A stretch of 64,000 bases of DNA, from positions 1 to 64,000 of the forward strand of contig JAJJXM010000113.1 of assembly GCA_024516155.1 (NCBI GenBank), read 5' to 3'. The translations under genes and the position numbers were made by a program. This DNA comes from Pyronema omphalodes (lineage: Eukaryota > Ascomycota > Pezizomycetes > Pezizales > Pyronemataceae). The notes beneath the pieces are model-generated. The model was not told where the DNA came from, did not search any database, and worked only from the letters and a program-made list of their open reading frames with translations. This document shows positions 29,501-39,941 of this stretch, in pieces (position 1 is the first letter of the stretch; the number at the start of each line of letters is the position of its first letter).

Positions 29501-30662
29501 TGTTTGTTTGTTTGTTTATTCATTACTTGTATGCAACCTTATTGGTTATGACGCGGGTACAGGTTTATAGTACATGGAAAGTCAAAAGCAAAAACAAAAC
29601 AAAGTCCCGTCTCTACCTCCGCTGATCCTCCCTTAGGCTGTGATTTTGTGGTCCTGTCCCCACTATTACTTCGTTGGTCCTGTTGTCCAACCGCGTCTGC
29701 TGTTCCAGTGCCCTGTTCGCACAGAGGCCACCGCGCCGGGTGTCCCCTCTATCCTCCACCCTTCCCCTCCCATTTTTAACCATTTTTCCGCCTTTATTTC
29801 CTCCACAAAGCAAAAACGAAACCAAAGCAAAGTTAAACAGCCGCCGGGCCACCTGCGCCCCCTCTCTCCTCTCCTCTCTCAACTCCTCCGCTGGTGTCTC
29901 CTGGCTCTTTGCCCTTTGAGACACCCGGGCCAGCCCTGCCCCTCTCCTCCTCCCCTCGATCCCCTTCTCCCGCCTTCATCCTCAGCCTTCTCGCTGCCCC
30001 GCCTCGCCTCTCTCCCCTTCTTGTCGGTGGTGTTGTAAGTCCAAGATTGCCATTCCCAAGCACAATCTGGACGTTGATGCCTCCGCTCTTGACGACTTCT
30101 GCCCAAGTCTTCTTTGCGGAGGGGGTTGTCTGTCTGGGTTGGTGGGTATTTTTCCCCCCTCCACCATTCTTCGTTGTAGGGGTCTGTTTGGGTATCGCTG
30201 CCGTAGATGTCGTCTCCTTCGCTTTCATCTTCTTCTTCTGTGTAGCCTTTGCCTCCACAGTCCTCCATCCGTTGGTCTCAGCAGGGGCAGTGCTTGGGGC
30301 GTCGGGTAGAGGTGTGTCCTGAGCAGATGAACTGTCAGGGTGAGGTTCCAGTGTCGCTTCGGTCGACATGATTGCGAGGAGAGGTAGGGGGGACGTATGC
30401 TTGAGAGCATCAAGCTTGTCCTGGGCGGCGGTAGTCGCATGTTTCGAGTGCGTCAGGCTTCGCACCGGTGATGCAGCTCTCGGTTTGTGGTTGACCGGTG
30501 CTCTGGTCGTTGGTGAGGTGGGTTCGGTGTTCTGGTCGCTTCCCCTTCGCTTTCTCTTGCCAGGAGGGTTGCGGACAGCGTCCAGGACATCCTGAATGTC
30601 ATGTTGGACGACGGACAGTTGCATAGTCATCTCTTCCATCGCTGAGGAAGAGGCCATAAGGT
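29501..30662 (-). mobile_element. LINE-B copy B4, 5'-truncated, with LINE-A type T3 tail
   Basis: The coding half (C-terminal LINE-B ORF, 29833-30660: DVLDAVRNPPGKRKRRGSDQ ... GGPAAV) is LINE-B. The 3' UTR from about 29812 down to 29501 is almost the same as that of LINE-A (8945-9260), including the T3 stem-loop (29535-29547) and (AAAC)n. The switch falls at the GTGGAGGAAATAAAGGCGG motif. The 5' end is cut by the tail of the LINE-A fragment at 30669. Confidence 0.82.
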
Positions 30663-30668
30663 TCGGTT

Positions 30669-32088
30669 TGTTGTTTGTTGTTTGTTTATTCATTACTCGT
30701 ATGCAACCTTATTGGTTATGACGAGGGTACAGGTTTATAGTACATGGAAAGTCAAAAGCAAAGACAAAACAAAGTTCCGTCTCTACCTCCGCTGATCCTC
30801 CCTTAGGCTGTGATTTTGTGGTCCTGTCCCCACTATTACTTCGTTGGTCTTGTTGTCCAACCACGTCTGCTGTTCCAGTGCCCTGTTCGCACAGAGGCCA
30901 CCGCGCCGGGTGTCCTCTCTTTCCTCCACCCTTCCCCTCCCATGTTTTAGCCGTTTTTCCCGCCTTTATTTCCTCCATGAGCAAAAAGAAAAAGATAACC
31001 TCCGCCGGCCCACTCCGCTTCTTCCCCTCCCGCCTCTCTCTCCTCGTGCAATCCCGTATACCCCTGCCGCCCTTAGAAACAAAACAAATGAAAGGAAATA
31101 ATCAAAGGAAAAACTCTCGTCGCGCAATCCCGTCCCCCCTTTCTACCCCGGTCCCTTCTCCTTCCACTGTCTTCTCCTATCCAACTCCGCCCGCGATAAC
31201 AAAGGAAACAGAAAAGCAAAGAAAATGAGAAGGAATACATGATGTCAAAAGAGAACGACGAATCTATACCGCACGGAGAAGTCAAGCGGTACTGCTTATT
31301 AGCTGTCAATGAAACGGGGGTGGTCTCGCCTGCGAGTCCTACTTAACCTGGCATGAGCCCATACCGAAGTAGCGACCTTTGTCGCGGAGATACACGAAGA
31401 GAGAGCCTTTGTGCCGGAGGGGGTGTAGCCGATGTTGTCCAAATTGATCCGGGAGTTCCTGTGGAGTTTGAGATCCTGTCGAAGTGTTGTCCGGGCGTCC
31501 TGGTGATCCGGGCAGCTGAGGAGCAGGTGCCGAGGGGTCTGAGGGGGGTGTAGCGGGCAGCTACAATGTCGCGATGGGTAGGAGTCTGTCGGCGGGTGTG
31601 CCAGGCAGTCCAGAAAGTATCCGTGTCCTGTACGGAGGCCAAGGATCGCGGTAGAGAGCCACCGGGGATTGTCGACGTAGATGGGATCCATGCGTCTCCG
31701 GTGCGGGGCAGAGTATGTGTGTGGTCGATCGGAGGAGGAGTACCAGTGTGTCCACTCGGCGACGGTCTTCTCGCGTGCTTGTTTAGGTGTCTTCGACCGG
31801 TGCGTTGAGAGGGAGCCAAGGCGAGAGAGAGTGTAGAGCGCTGAGGAGGCGCGTGGGCTGTCGTGTGGTGTTGTGCCACGGGTGGTCGTACTCGTTTGCG
31901 ATCTCAATAGCGGCGGATTGCAAGCTCGGTATGGGGAAGGATGTGGGACACCGGCGTGCGATCGGGTGTGTCGGAGGGAGAGTGAGGACGCGAAGTGCGT
32001 ATTGGCGTTGCTTGTGGTCCAGGCGTATCGATACCGGAGGTAGCGCGGTCTCGTTATGGAGCGCCAGTATGGGAGTCGAGTTAAAGGC
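30669..32088 (-). pseudogene. Old LINE-A fragment, 3' part (parent of the transduced piece)
   Basis: LINE-A ORF2 C-terminus with the same RNase H deletion as 7525-8944 (join near 31785), stop at 31299, 3' UTR, T3 stem-loop (30705-30717) and tail. Its upstream end TCGAGTTAAAGGC (32076-32088) is repeated at 51093-51105, where the same old copy continues. LINE-A#2 is inserted between. Confidence 0.85.
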
Positions 32089-32218
32089 TTGTTTGTTTGT
32101 TTGTTTGTTTATTCATTACTCGTATGCAACCTTATTGGTTATGACGAGGGTACAGGTTTATAGTACATGGAATGTCAAAAGCAAAAACAAAACAAAGTCC
32201 CGTCTCTACCTCCGGTGA

Positions 32219-33627
32219 TGTGAACCTGGGCACAGCTTCGACTATGCAGAGGCTTATCCGATTGTATCTCTAGTGCTTCGTTCTCAGTGTTGACAGACAC
32301 TTCGTTCCCAAGAACAGACAGACACTTCGTTCCCAAGAACTAATAGAGCTTATCCAAAGATAAAGCTAGGAAGAGAATTAATCGATCACAGGCGGAATAA
32401 ACTTAAGGGTTGTCTTCGGAGGTATTCGTTGGTGTAAATAGGTATCGTCGCGTAGAGGATCAAATGGTTGATAATGGAGGAGAGAGAGGGAAGACAAAGG
32501 CTCTGTTATAGACTTTCGTCTACAAGTTCGCCCAGACTTCCTAGGGAACCAATTTCCAAACTGAGCCAAGGAGATAAGACAAGAGTCATTTCTGAGACGC
32601 ATCTGCTGATAGATTGCATCATACGAAGTGCGTAATCATATTGATTACTTGCTTTCATGATGCCTGCTATCGTCAGACTAATCCTTGACATTCCTCTCTG
32701 TACTACCGCACCTTCCAATCAGGTGTCAGGGTTATGAGTCATATGGGAGGGCAACTCCGCTTGACTGCATAATGCATGAACTCCTCTGACAAATAACATG
32801 TGAGTCATTTATCTTGTGAGTCGTGCTATCATAGATCTCCCTAGAGAATCTCGATTGCGAATGGAGGAATCTGACATCATAAGGCATCCATGCCCTACCG
32901 GAGTGGATCACTCCGACACATTCCTGTGTGATGTCATTATGGCTCCACCTGCGCGCACTTGCGCGCAGCCACACCCTGGTGTGGATGCAAACGCCGAGCT
33001 GTTCCTTGGTTGGTAGTCAATAGCCTAAGGGCACGTCATATCGGTTCCACCAAACAGTTTCCTTGAGAGGGTTGCATGCTTATGGACGTCGTCTCATGCC
33101 TTAGCAATCTTGACCCTTGTCCATAGCCCCACTCCTGTTTGCCGACTAGACTCTGCCTTATCTTCCTGGCTGACCATTCACCCAACTAAGTAACACCGGA
33201 TGATTTCGTCGCACCGCTCTCCACATCCTTGGAACTCTCTTCCGATGCAGACCCCTTTGTAGCCGTGAACTTCCGAACACTCTTCAAGTATAAGGAGGTG
33301 TCCTTTCGTCTTCGTCTTCATTCTCCATCAGCGTCGTTCGTAGTTGCTCAAGGGTAAGTCGACACCCATGAGGTAAGTGTTCCCCAATCTCTTCTCTTCT
33401 GAATCCTCCCAAACTGACATTGAATAATAGTTGCGACGCCTCGGGCCGGGATCCTCGTGAGGTCCTATCGGAAAGTCACGAATCACGTGACGTGGCTTGT
33501 CGGAGCTCCTCTGGGGGTTCTGGCCCGGGATACTAATCTGACTATTCATTCTCTGTCGAGTTTGCCATATTCTCCATTGCGTTATATATGATACCAATTC
33601 TATCCTCACACATTTTAGGGTGTGACA
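32219..33627 (-). repeat. Gypsy-C 3' LTR (LTR1)
   Basis: 1409 bp, TGTGAACCTGGG...GGGTGTGACA. Followed on the right by CCACCTCTCCCCT (on the element strand the tract AGGGGAGAGGTGG). It contains a 25-bp direct duplication around ACTTCGTTCCCAAGAAC (about 32290-32339). The left flank GGTGA belongs to the LINE-A#2 3' UTR. About nine differences from LTR3 (43090-44498) by eye. Confidence 0.93.
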
Positions 33628-33798
33628 CCACCTCTCCCCTGTTCAAGCTTCGTCCCGAAGCTCGTAGTTCATCTTTCTGTGATCGCACCACGCCGTAGCC
33701 TAGTGACTTAAGTGACCAATTTTGGATGTAGTCCTCCAGCCCCTACATCTCACTACCAACTCTACGTGATGAAAACCACATGGGAAAAACATCAAGCA

Positions 33799-36700
33799 TT
33801 AGTCTTTGAGTCGGTAGTCCCTCGGAGAATCAGGATACTTGAGATGGAAATCTCTTAGCTTCTCCTGACCTCCTACTGAAAAGTTGTCGAAGGGTTCTGA
33901 CGTCCAGTCTTTCTTGTTGGGCCACCCTAGCCATTTGACGAGGTAAAGTACTCTGCTGCCTGATTTGTAGCTGCTCATGATTTCGTCTATGTCGTACTCC
34001 TCGCTTCCCTCAACGTCGTCTGCTTCCCGAAGAATTTTGTTTGGGTCTGGTGGAGCTCTGGTTCCAGTGTGGAAGGGCTCCAGTAGGGAAGTGTGGAAGA
34101 CATTGTGAATCTTCCATCTTCTTGGTAGTGTGAGACGTATTGCTGTTGGGGATATGACCTTTTCGATTTGGAATGGACCATGTAATTTGTGATCCAGTTT
34201 GTGTGATGGGCGTCTTGTTTTTATGTGTCGTCCATCGAGCATAACCAAGTCTCCGACTTGGTAAGTAGGGGCCTCCTTTCGCTGAAGGTCTGCATACTTC
34301 TTCATTCTTTCTTGTGCCTTCTGTAATGCTAACTTAGCACCTTCATGCACTGTATGCATCCAATGAGCGTATGCTTTGCTGGCAGGGTTTTGCACAGCTG
34401 TTGGAATGGGATTGCTGGCAATGGGGTTGTAACCGTAATTCGCATAAAAAGGTGATAGTCCTGTAGCGCTGGTTACTGAGTTGTTGTAAGCGAACTCAGC
34501 CATTGGCAATAGATCAACCCAATCATTCATCTCATGATTGACAAAGGAGCGGAGGTATGCTTCAATTGTCTGGTTGAGTCGTTCCGTCTGTCCATCTGTT
34601 TGAGGGTGGAACGCTGTGGACATTCTAGGTTTGATTGCTAGTGTCCCAAGAAATGCTTTCCAGGTGGTGCTTGTAAACCTGGAGTCTCTGTCCGACACAA
34701 TATCCGCAGGTAGCCCATGTAACTTCCAAATTTCCTTCGCAAAGATTCTAACAAGGTCTGCAGTTGTCTTGCCGTCTTTTTGCAGTGGTATGAAGTGAGC
34801 CATCTTAGAGAATCTGTCAACTATTACCCATAGTTGATCGCATCCATTGGATTCTGGTAGGTCGGTGATAAAGTCCATGGCGATTGATTGCCATGGGGCA
34901 TAGGGTAGTTCCAAAGGTTGAAGTAATCCGTACCTGAGGTGCCGTGCCTTTTTGTCTTTTTGACATTCCATACAACTCTTTACATAAGTTATTATTTGTT
35001 CTTCCATTCTTGGCCACCAGAAGTTCCTTCGTATTAATTCAATTGTTTTGTCCTGTCCGAAGTGACCTGCAATTTTCGAGTCATGTTCAGATTCCAGAAC
35101 TGTCTTTACCAAATCCTTTGGCACCCATAGTTTTTCCTTTCGATAGACTATGCCATTATCTATCGTCAATGGTTCCTTAATTTTCTTTGTTGCCTCCACG
35201 TAAATCTCATCCAGCTTACCAGATTCCTTTACCATCTTCAAGAATTCTTCTGACCATTTAATAAAAGGAATAGAGGAGAGACGTGCTGAAGAAATAATAA
35301 ATGATGTTCCTTCTCCAGCACTGCTGATTGACGAAATGGATGCAAAATGACTCTTATGCAGGATCGTCGTAATCGGCTGATCTTCACCTCCCCCCTTTTC
35401 AGGTCGGAACTCCGGACGCCTAGATAGAGCATCAGGTTTCCCATTTTTAACCCCAGGTCTATAAAAAATCTTAAAGTCAACGCCAGCAAGCTCTTGAGCC
35501 CATCTAGCTTGACGTCGATTGAGTACTTTTGTTGTTGTAAAGTACTCAAGGTTCTGGTGGTCGCTGTAGACTTGGACAGTGTGCATTGCTCCCTCAAGAT
35601 ATCGTCTCCATACTTTAAATGAGTCCACAATAGCCAACAGCACTTTGTCATGGATCTCATAGTTGATCTCAGCAGGAGTGAATTTTCTTGAGTGGAAAGC
35701 AATGGGGTGCAACTTTCCATCTTCCCCCCTCTGGGATAGGACTGCGCCTAAAGCAAAATCTGAAGCATCTGTTTCAACAATGCAAACCTGTCTTGGGTCA
35801 AAATGACTTAAGATTGGTGCAGTAGTGAAACGACTTTTGAGCTCATCAAATGCTAGTTCCATAGCAACAGTCCATTCCCATTTCTTTGCATCGCCTTTTG
35901 TTGATTCTGTCAGAGGTCGACATATCTTGGAGAAATCCTTGATGAATCTGCGATAGAAGTTTGCGAATCCAAGAAAGCCCTGTGTTTCTTTCAAGGATTT
36001 TGGGGGTTCCCATACCAGGACTGTTTGTACCTTGTCCTTTGCCATTTCAATGCCATTTTCGCTGATAATATAAGCCAGAAATTCCACTCTGTTTTGTCCC
36101 CAAACGCATTTTTCCCGAGAGATAACCAGCCCATTTTCTTCCAATCCTTTTAACACTTCCTTAACCAATTTGTCGTGTTCTTCCTCTGTCTCAGCATATA
36201 TGAGAACATCGTCAATATACGCAATCACTCCCTGGTCCAACATGTCTCTAAAGATATGATTCATCATATCTTGGAATGTGGCTGGGGCATTGCTCAAGCC
36301 AAAAGGCATTACCGAAAATTCATATAATCCATATCGGCATCGAAAGGCCGTTTTCCATTCATCTCCTTCTTTTATTCTGATGAGATGATATCCATTCTTG
36401 AGGTCCATTTTCGTAAATATTTTTGCTCCTCTAACTCTGTCTTGTAATTCTGACATGAGTGGGAGTGGGTACCGGTTGGCAATTGTAATTTTGTTGATGC
36501 CCCGGTAATCAACACATAACCGTAGACCTCTGCCATGAGGCTTTGGGACACAGAGAATAGTAGATGCTGCTGGTGACTTGGAAGGTCTGATTTTACCAGC
36601 AGGCAGCATATCCTTCAACCATTCTCTCAGTGTCTCTAGCTCAACTTCGTTGAGAGCATAGACAGGTCCCCAAGGAGGCTTTTCGCCTTCAACTAGGTCA

Positions 36701-37407
36701 ATCGCATGGTCGTAGGGTTTGTGATCAGGAAGCCTATCTACAGCTTCCTTTGTCATAATGTTCATCCAGCCGCGGAATTTCTCTGGGACTTGCTGAAGGG
36801 CCTCAGATAATTCCTCTTTGGTGGACACAGATGAGATGTGGCCTAAGACTAAGGCTTCTGGATGGTCGAGGACATGTTTATCGACCTTGAGTGAGAAGGC
36901 ACTGGCTTGTGCCTTTGTACATTTTTCTTTGCAACCTGGGGATGTAAAGGAGATTTTGTCTTGATCTCCCCAGAGGTTGCAGGGCTGATGCAGTGCCATC
37001 CACCAATAAGGCAGGATAGCATCGCAGTCACTATCTAGTGGAGCGACTTCGAAAGATTCTGCAGCAAAGTGTTTCTTATGCTGCAATATAAAGGGAACCG
37101 TAAAGACTTCGCCTGCTCCAGCAACTATCTCATTGTTGAAGTTGCGGATTTGTAAAGGGGTGTCTCTCTTAACGGTTGGGATTTTGTATTTGTGGACAAA
37201 GGCTTTGTCCAGGAGGGCAGCAGTAGATCCTGTATCAAGAAGGACTCTAACTGTGCGTTGTTGATTCTTGGACCAGTTGAGAACCATGTTGATGATTGGT
37301 CTCGGTCCATGGTGAGGAGGAGTGGGAGCTGATTGCTGGGTAACTGGAATAGCTGCTCCATTGTCTTTTCGTCGACTCTTAGTCCTGGTCGACAGAAGGC
37401 TGTCCAT
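33799..37407 (-). CDS. pol: Gypsy-C pol: protease, RT, RNase H, integrase, chromodomain
   Basis: 1202 codons from the first ATG, no break. Protease DTGST (58-62); RT about 240-420 with YIDD at 397-400; RNase H around 540-665 ([17 protein letters not shown] ... GKPDALSRRPEFRPEKGG); integrase zinc finger (HDSKIAGHFGQDKTIELI...CMECQ) and core (MDFITDLPESNGCDQLWVIVDRFSK, SDRDSRFTS, DGQTERLNQ); chromodomain near 1130-1190 (EYDIDEIMSSYKSGSRVLYLVKWLGWPNKKDW). The frame is open upstream of the ATG into the end of gag and lies in -1 relative to it, so it is probably made as Gag-Pol and the ATG is not the true start. The RT and integrase resemble Tf2-type elements. Confidence 0.94.
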   Translation of the reverse strand: MDSLLSTRTKSRRKDNGAAIPVTQQSAPTPPHHGPRPIINMVLNWSKNQQRTVRVLLDTGSTAALLDKAFVHKYKIPTVKRDTPLQIRNFNNEIVAGAGEVFTVPFILQHKKHFAAESFEVAPLDSDCDAILPYWWMALHQPCNLWGDQDKISFTSPGCKEKCTKAQASAFSLKVDKHVLDHPEALVLGHISSVSTKEELSEALQQVPEKFRGWMNIMTKEAVDRLPDHKPYDHAIDLVEGEKPPWGPVYALNEVELETLREWLKDMLPAGKIRPSKSPAASTILCVPKPHGRGLRLCVDYRGINKITIANRYPLPLMSELQDRVRGAKIFTKMDLKNGYHLIRIKEGDEWKTAFRCRYGLYEFSVMPFGLSNAPATFQDMMNHIFRDMLDQGVIAYIDDVLIYAETEEEHDKLVKEVLKGLEENGLVISREKCVWGQNRVEFLAYIISENGIEMAKDKVQTVLVWEPPKSLKETQGFLGFANFYRRFIKDFSKICRPLTESTKGDAKKWEWTVAMELAFDELKSRFTTAPILSHFDPRQVCIVETDASDFALGAVLSQRGEDGKLHPIAFHSRKFTPAEINYEIHDKVLLAIVDSFKVWRRYLEGAMHTVQVYSDHQNLEYFTTTKVLNRRQARWAQELAGVDFKIFYRPGVKNGKPDALSRRPEFRPEKGGGEDQPITTILHKSHFASISSISSAGEGTSFIISSARLSSIPFIKWSEEFLKMVKESGKLDEIYVEATKKIKEPLTIDNGIVYRKEKLWVPKDLVKTVLESEHDSKIAGHFGQDKTIELIRRNFWWPRMEEQIITYVKSCMECQKDKKARHLRYGLLQPLELPYAPWQSIAMDFITDLPESNGCDQLWVIVDRFSKMAHFIPLQKDGKTTADLVRIFAKEIWKLHGLPADIVSDRDSRFTSTTWKAFLGTLAIKPRMSTAFHPQTDGQTERLNQTIEAYLRSFVNHEMNDWVDLLPMAEFAYNNSVTSATGLSPFYANYGYNPIASNPIPTAVQNPASKAYAHWMHTVHEGAKLALQKAQERMKKYADLQRKEAPTYQVGDLVMLDGRHIKTRRPSHKLDHKLHGPFQIEKVISPTAIRLTLPRRWKIHNVFHTSLLEPFHTGTRAPPDPNKILREADDVEGSEEYDIDEIMSSYKSGSRVLYLVKWLGWPNKKDWTSEPFDNFSVGGQEKLRDFHLKYPDSPRDYRLKD

Positions 37408-37490
37408 TGATTTCCTTTTTATTCCTGCGCATTTCCCTATTACTGCGTCTTCATATCCATCCTTCTCGGGTGACGCTTCCCTAGAGGACT

Positions 37491-39662
37491 CTAAAAATCC
37501 GAATCAATGACTTCCTCATCCTCCATTTCCCAAATCCTTGGTTGCGCATCAGACATATGAGTGTCTTCCTCATCTTGCCTTACTGCAGCAGTCTTCGCCT
37601 TCTTGGCTTCCTTGGGCTTTTCCTGTTCATGCCCTTCTTCATGATCTTCATCATCCCGCTTCCTCTTTCCTGAAGAAGCTACCTTTCCATCCTTTGCCAG
37701 GTCAGTTCCCCCGACTGAATTCTTTGCATAGCAGTCGTACATTCTATGACCAGCACGACCACATCGCCAACATTCAGCCTTATCTTTCTTGTGTTTGTCG
37801 ATTTCGGCTTGGGGTACTCCTTGCAAAGCCTCCCTTCCTGAGGCATAAACCGCCGGTTTATCTGACTTCCTGTCCTTTTTCCCAGCAAATTCCTTCTTAG
37901 ATCCCTTATCCTTAACCTTTCGGTCCTTCTGCTGCACCTCACGTGGGCGAGCAGCTTCCCTTTCTTTCCCTTTATCCTTGCGTTCCCCACGCACTTCTAA
38001 GGTCTTTTTCTTTGTATACCCCAATTCTTCATTCAAGCCTTCAACAACATGTGCAGCTTCTTTGACTGCATGAATCAGGGCAACATCATCATTGGGAACC
38101 TCTCCACACCTTTGGTAAACCATCTTCTTGATAGCTGGTGTCATAGCCTCCCATATCACATTCCTAAACATAGGGCCCAGTGCTCCAACGCGCATATTCA
38201 GATCCTCCAACTTAGTGATATAATCATCGATATCACCATCGTATTGTAGTTCTGTAATGCGTTTGACGTCCTTCTGAGCCTCCCTCTTATCCTCGAACCT
38301 TGTCTCAAATGCACTGGAAAATGCAGCCCAAGTATCCTTCAATTTCTGTTTCTGAATAGACTTCCTGCGCTCCTGGTGCCATGCTAAAGCCTTGTGGGTG
38401 AATAGACTACCAACCCACTTAACCTGCGCATCTTCATCAGGCCAGGATGTGGCATATGTTTCCACGTAATCCTGTACTGACATCCACCAGGCCCTAAGCA
38501 GAGTCTTGTCTTTTCCTGAGAAAAATTGAGGTGCCTTGAGTTCTGGCATCTTGGGTCTCTTTGGTGCATCTCTGGGTCCTTGGATCTTGTCGATAATAGA
38601 AGTGAGGAATCTTGTTGCATCCTCTTCAGCTTCTCTTTCTTCTCTAGTCTTTTGGCGAGGGGGCCTTTCTGGCTGTCCGGGTCTTCCTCGACCATCATCC
38701 GAGGGCTCAGGAGGGGGAATGGTAACCCTTCTTCTTGGAGGGCCATTGCCTCGTCCTCCATTTCCTCCTGCTGCTGGAGGGGGTGTGTCGTTTCTAGAGG
38801 GTGGTAGATTTGTGTCTACTGCCACCTGAAAAATGCTTGGAGACACAGTTCTGCGTTGGGGTTCGTCCTGTACCGCATCCGCAAGTGACTGTGCATCGAT
38901 AGGTTGGTTATTGGCTGTCATGTCCATGACCCTTTGAATGACCTTATCGATAATCTCCTTCTTCTCATTTTCCCTCTCTGTCTCGTACTCCAAAAGCCTT
39001 CGTTGCTGTTCTTGCTCATTGTGGGCTAAAAGACGGATTTGCTCGTCCCTTTGTTGGTCAGCCTGGTTCTTTGTGGCTGCCCAGCCTTCAACACCGAAGT
39101 TCCATCCTTGTTGATGGTTGGAGAATCCTTGGAGGTAATCATTGATGATTTGTACACCAATGTTGAGTTGTTGAACAGCCTGATGGTTGGCTGTTTGCTT
39201 TTCTTGAGCGTCCGTGGCTAGTTCACCAAGGGCGTTCCAAACCTGAGAACTGAATTCATTGCTTGACTGGATGAGTCTAACAATGGCTGTTTGGTTGAGT
39301 TCTCTGTCGATGTCGCCTTGTCGAATAACAACATCGTAGGCATTTTGCATAATGCCTGACATTTCTTGGTACAGATTCTTGACGTTTTGCATATCGGTCT
39401 GTACAGAAACTCCTTCTTTCTTCAGGGCTTCAATCAATGCCTGCACATGTTGTTCAGTTGTCTCCATCCTGTCCACCATCTTGACGAACCATTCTGGAAG
39501 CTGGTCCCTGCTGACAGTGGTTCCCTGGCGAACTACAGCTTTACCAGCTGCAGAGAGTTGGTCCCATGATTGAGGGCGATGGACTTCCACCATATCTCCC
39601 ATGGAAACATCGTCATCGTGACGGGCTGCCGGGGATGCAGTGATTCTGCGGTAGGAGGACAT
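37491..39662 (-). CDS. gag: Gypsy-C gag: coiled coil, capsid, zinc knuckle
   Basis: 723 codons. N-terminal part with a Gln-rich coiled coil (about 40-290), Pro/Arg linker (PPRRRVTIPPPEPSDDGRGRPG), capsid core starting KRPKMPELKAPQFFSGKDKTLL (about 370) through about 560, Lys-rich linker, CCHC knuckle CWRCGRAGHRMYDC at about 631-644, then a basic-acidic tail with a nuclear-localisation-like GKRKRDDED. The stop codon (37491-37493) follows five T residues on the coding strand (TTTTTAG), where a -1 slip would enter the pol frame. Confidence 0.93.
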   Translation of the reverse strand: MSSYRRITASPAARHDDDVSMGDMVEVHRPQSWDQLSAAGKAVVRQGTTVSRDQLPEWFVKMVDRMETTEQHVQALIEALKKEGVSVQTDMQNVKNLYQEMSGIMQNAYDVVIRQGDIDRELNQTAIVRLIQSSNEFSSQVWNALGELATDAQEKQTANHQAVQQLNIGVQIINDYLQGFSNHQQGWNFGVEGWAATKNQADQQRDEQIRLLAHNEQEQQRRLLEYETERENEKKEIIDKVIQRVMDMTANNQPIDAQSLADAVQDEPQRRTVSPSIFQVAVDTNLPPSRNDTPPPAAGGNGGRGNGPPRRRVTIPPPEPSDDGRGRPGQPERPPRQKTREEREAEEDATRFLTSIIDKIQGPRDAPKRPKMPELKAPQFFSGKDKTLLRAWWMSVQDYVETYATSWPDEDAQVKWVGSLFTHKALAWHQERRKSIQKQKLKDTWAAFSSAFETRFEDKREAQKDVKRITELQYDGDIDDYITKLEDLNMRVGALGPMFRNVIWEAMTPAIKKMVYQRCGEVPNDDVALIHAVKEAAHVVEGLNEELGYTKKKTLEVRGERKDKGKEREAARPREVQQKDRKVKDKGSKKEFAGKKDRKSDKPAVYASGREALQGVPQAEIDKHKKDKAECWRCGRAGHRMYDCYAKNSVGGTDLAKDGKVASSGKRKRDDEDHEEGHEQEKPKEAKKAKTAAVRQDEEDTHMSDAQPRIWEMEDEEVIDSDF

Positions 39663-39941
39663 TGCTGAGTAGTAGGTGCTTTGTGAAATTGATCTTGCTT
39701 GCCCTAGAAGAGGGTCTTTTCGTTATCGTATCAATTAATAAACTTGGTAGCTTGTAGCCTTAAGTTTATAGTGTGAACCTGGGCACAGCTTCGACTATGC
39801 AGAGGCTTATCCGATTGTATCTCTAGTGCTTCGTTCTCAGTGTTGACAGACACTTCGTTCCCAAGAACAGACAGACAATTCGTTCCCAAGAACTAATAGA
39901 GCTTATCCAAAGATAAAGCTAGGAAGAGAATTAATCTGATC

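Larger units (their letters stand above)
33628..39771 (-). mobile_element. Gypsy-C internal region
   Basis: 6.1 kb chromovirus interior with a polypurine tract (33628-33640), pol and gag both open, and a short leader (39663-39771) ending in TATAAACTTAAGG next to the 5' LTR. It is closely related to Gypsy-A, which has the same domain order and the same DTG and HKPYDHAID signatures. Its two LTRs do not share a TSD (see the LTR2 entry). Confidence 0.93.

Noticed and set aside
30663..30668. TCGGTT as TSD of LINE-A#2 with 51088-51093
   Set aside because: Only 6 bp. The 13-bp TCGAGTTAAAGGC pair explains the insertion and the continuity of the older LINE-A copy.
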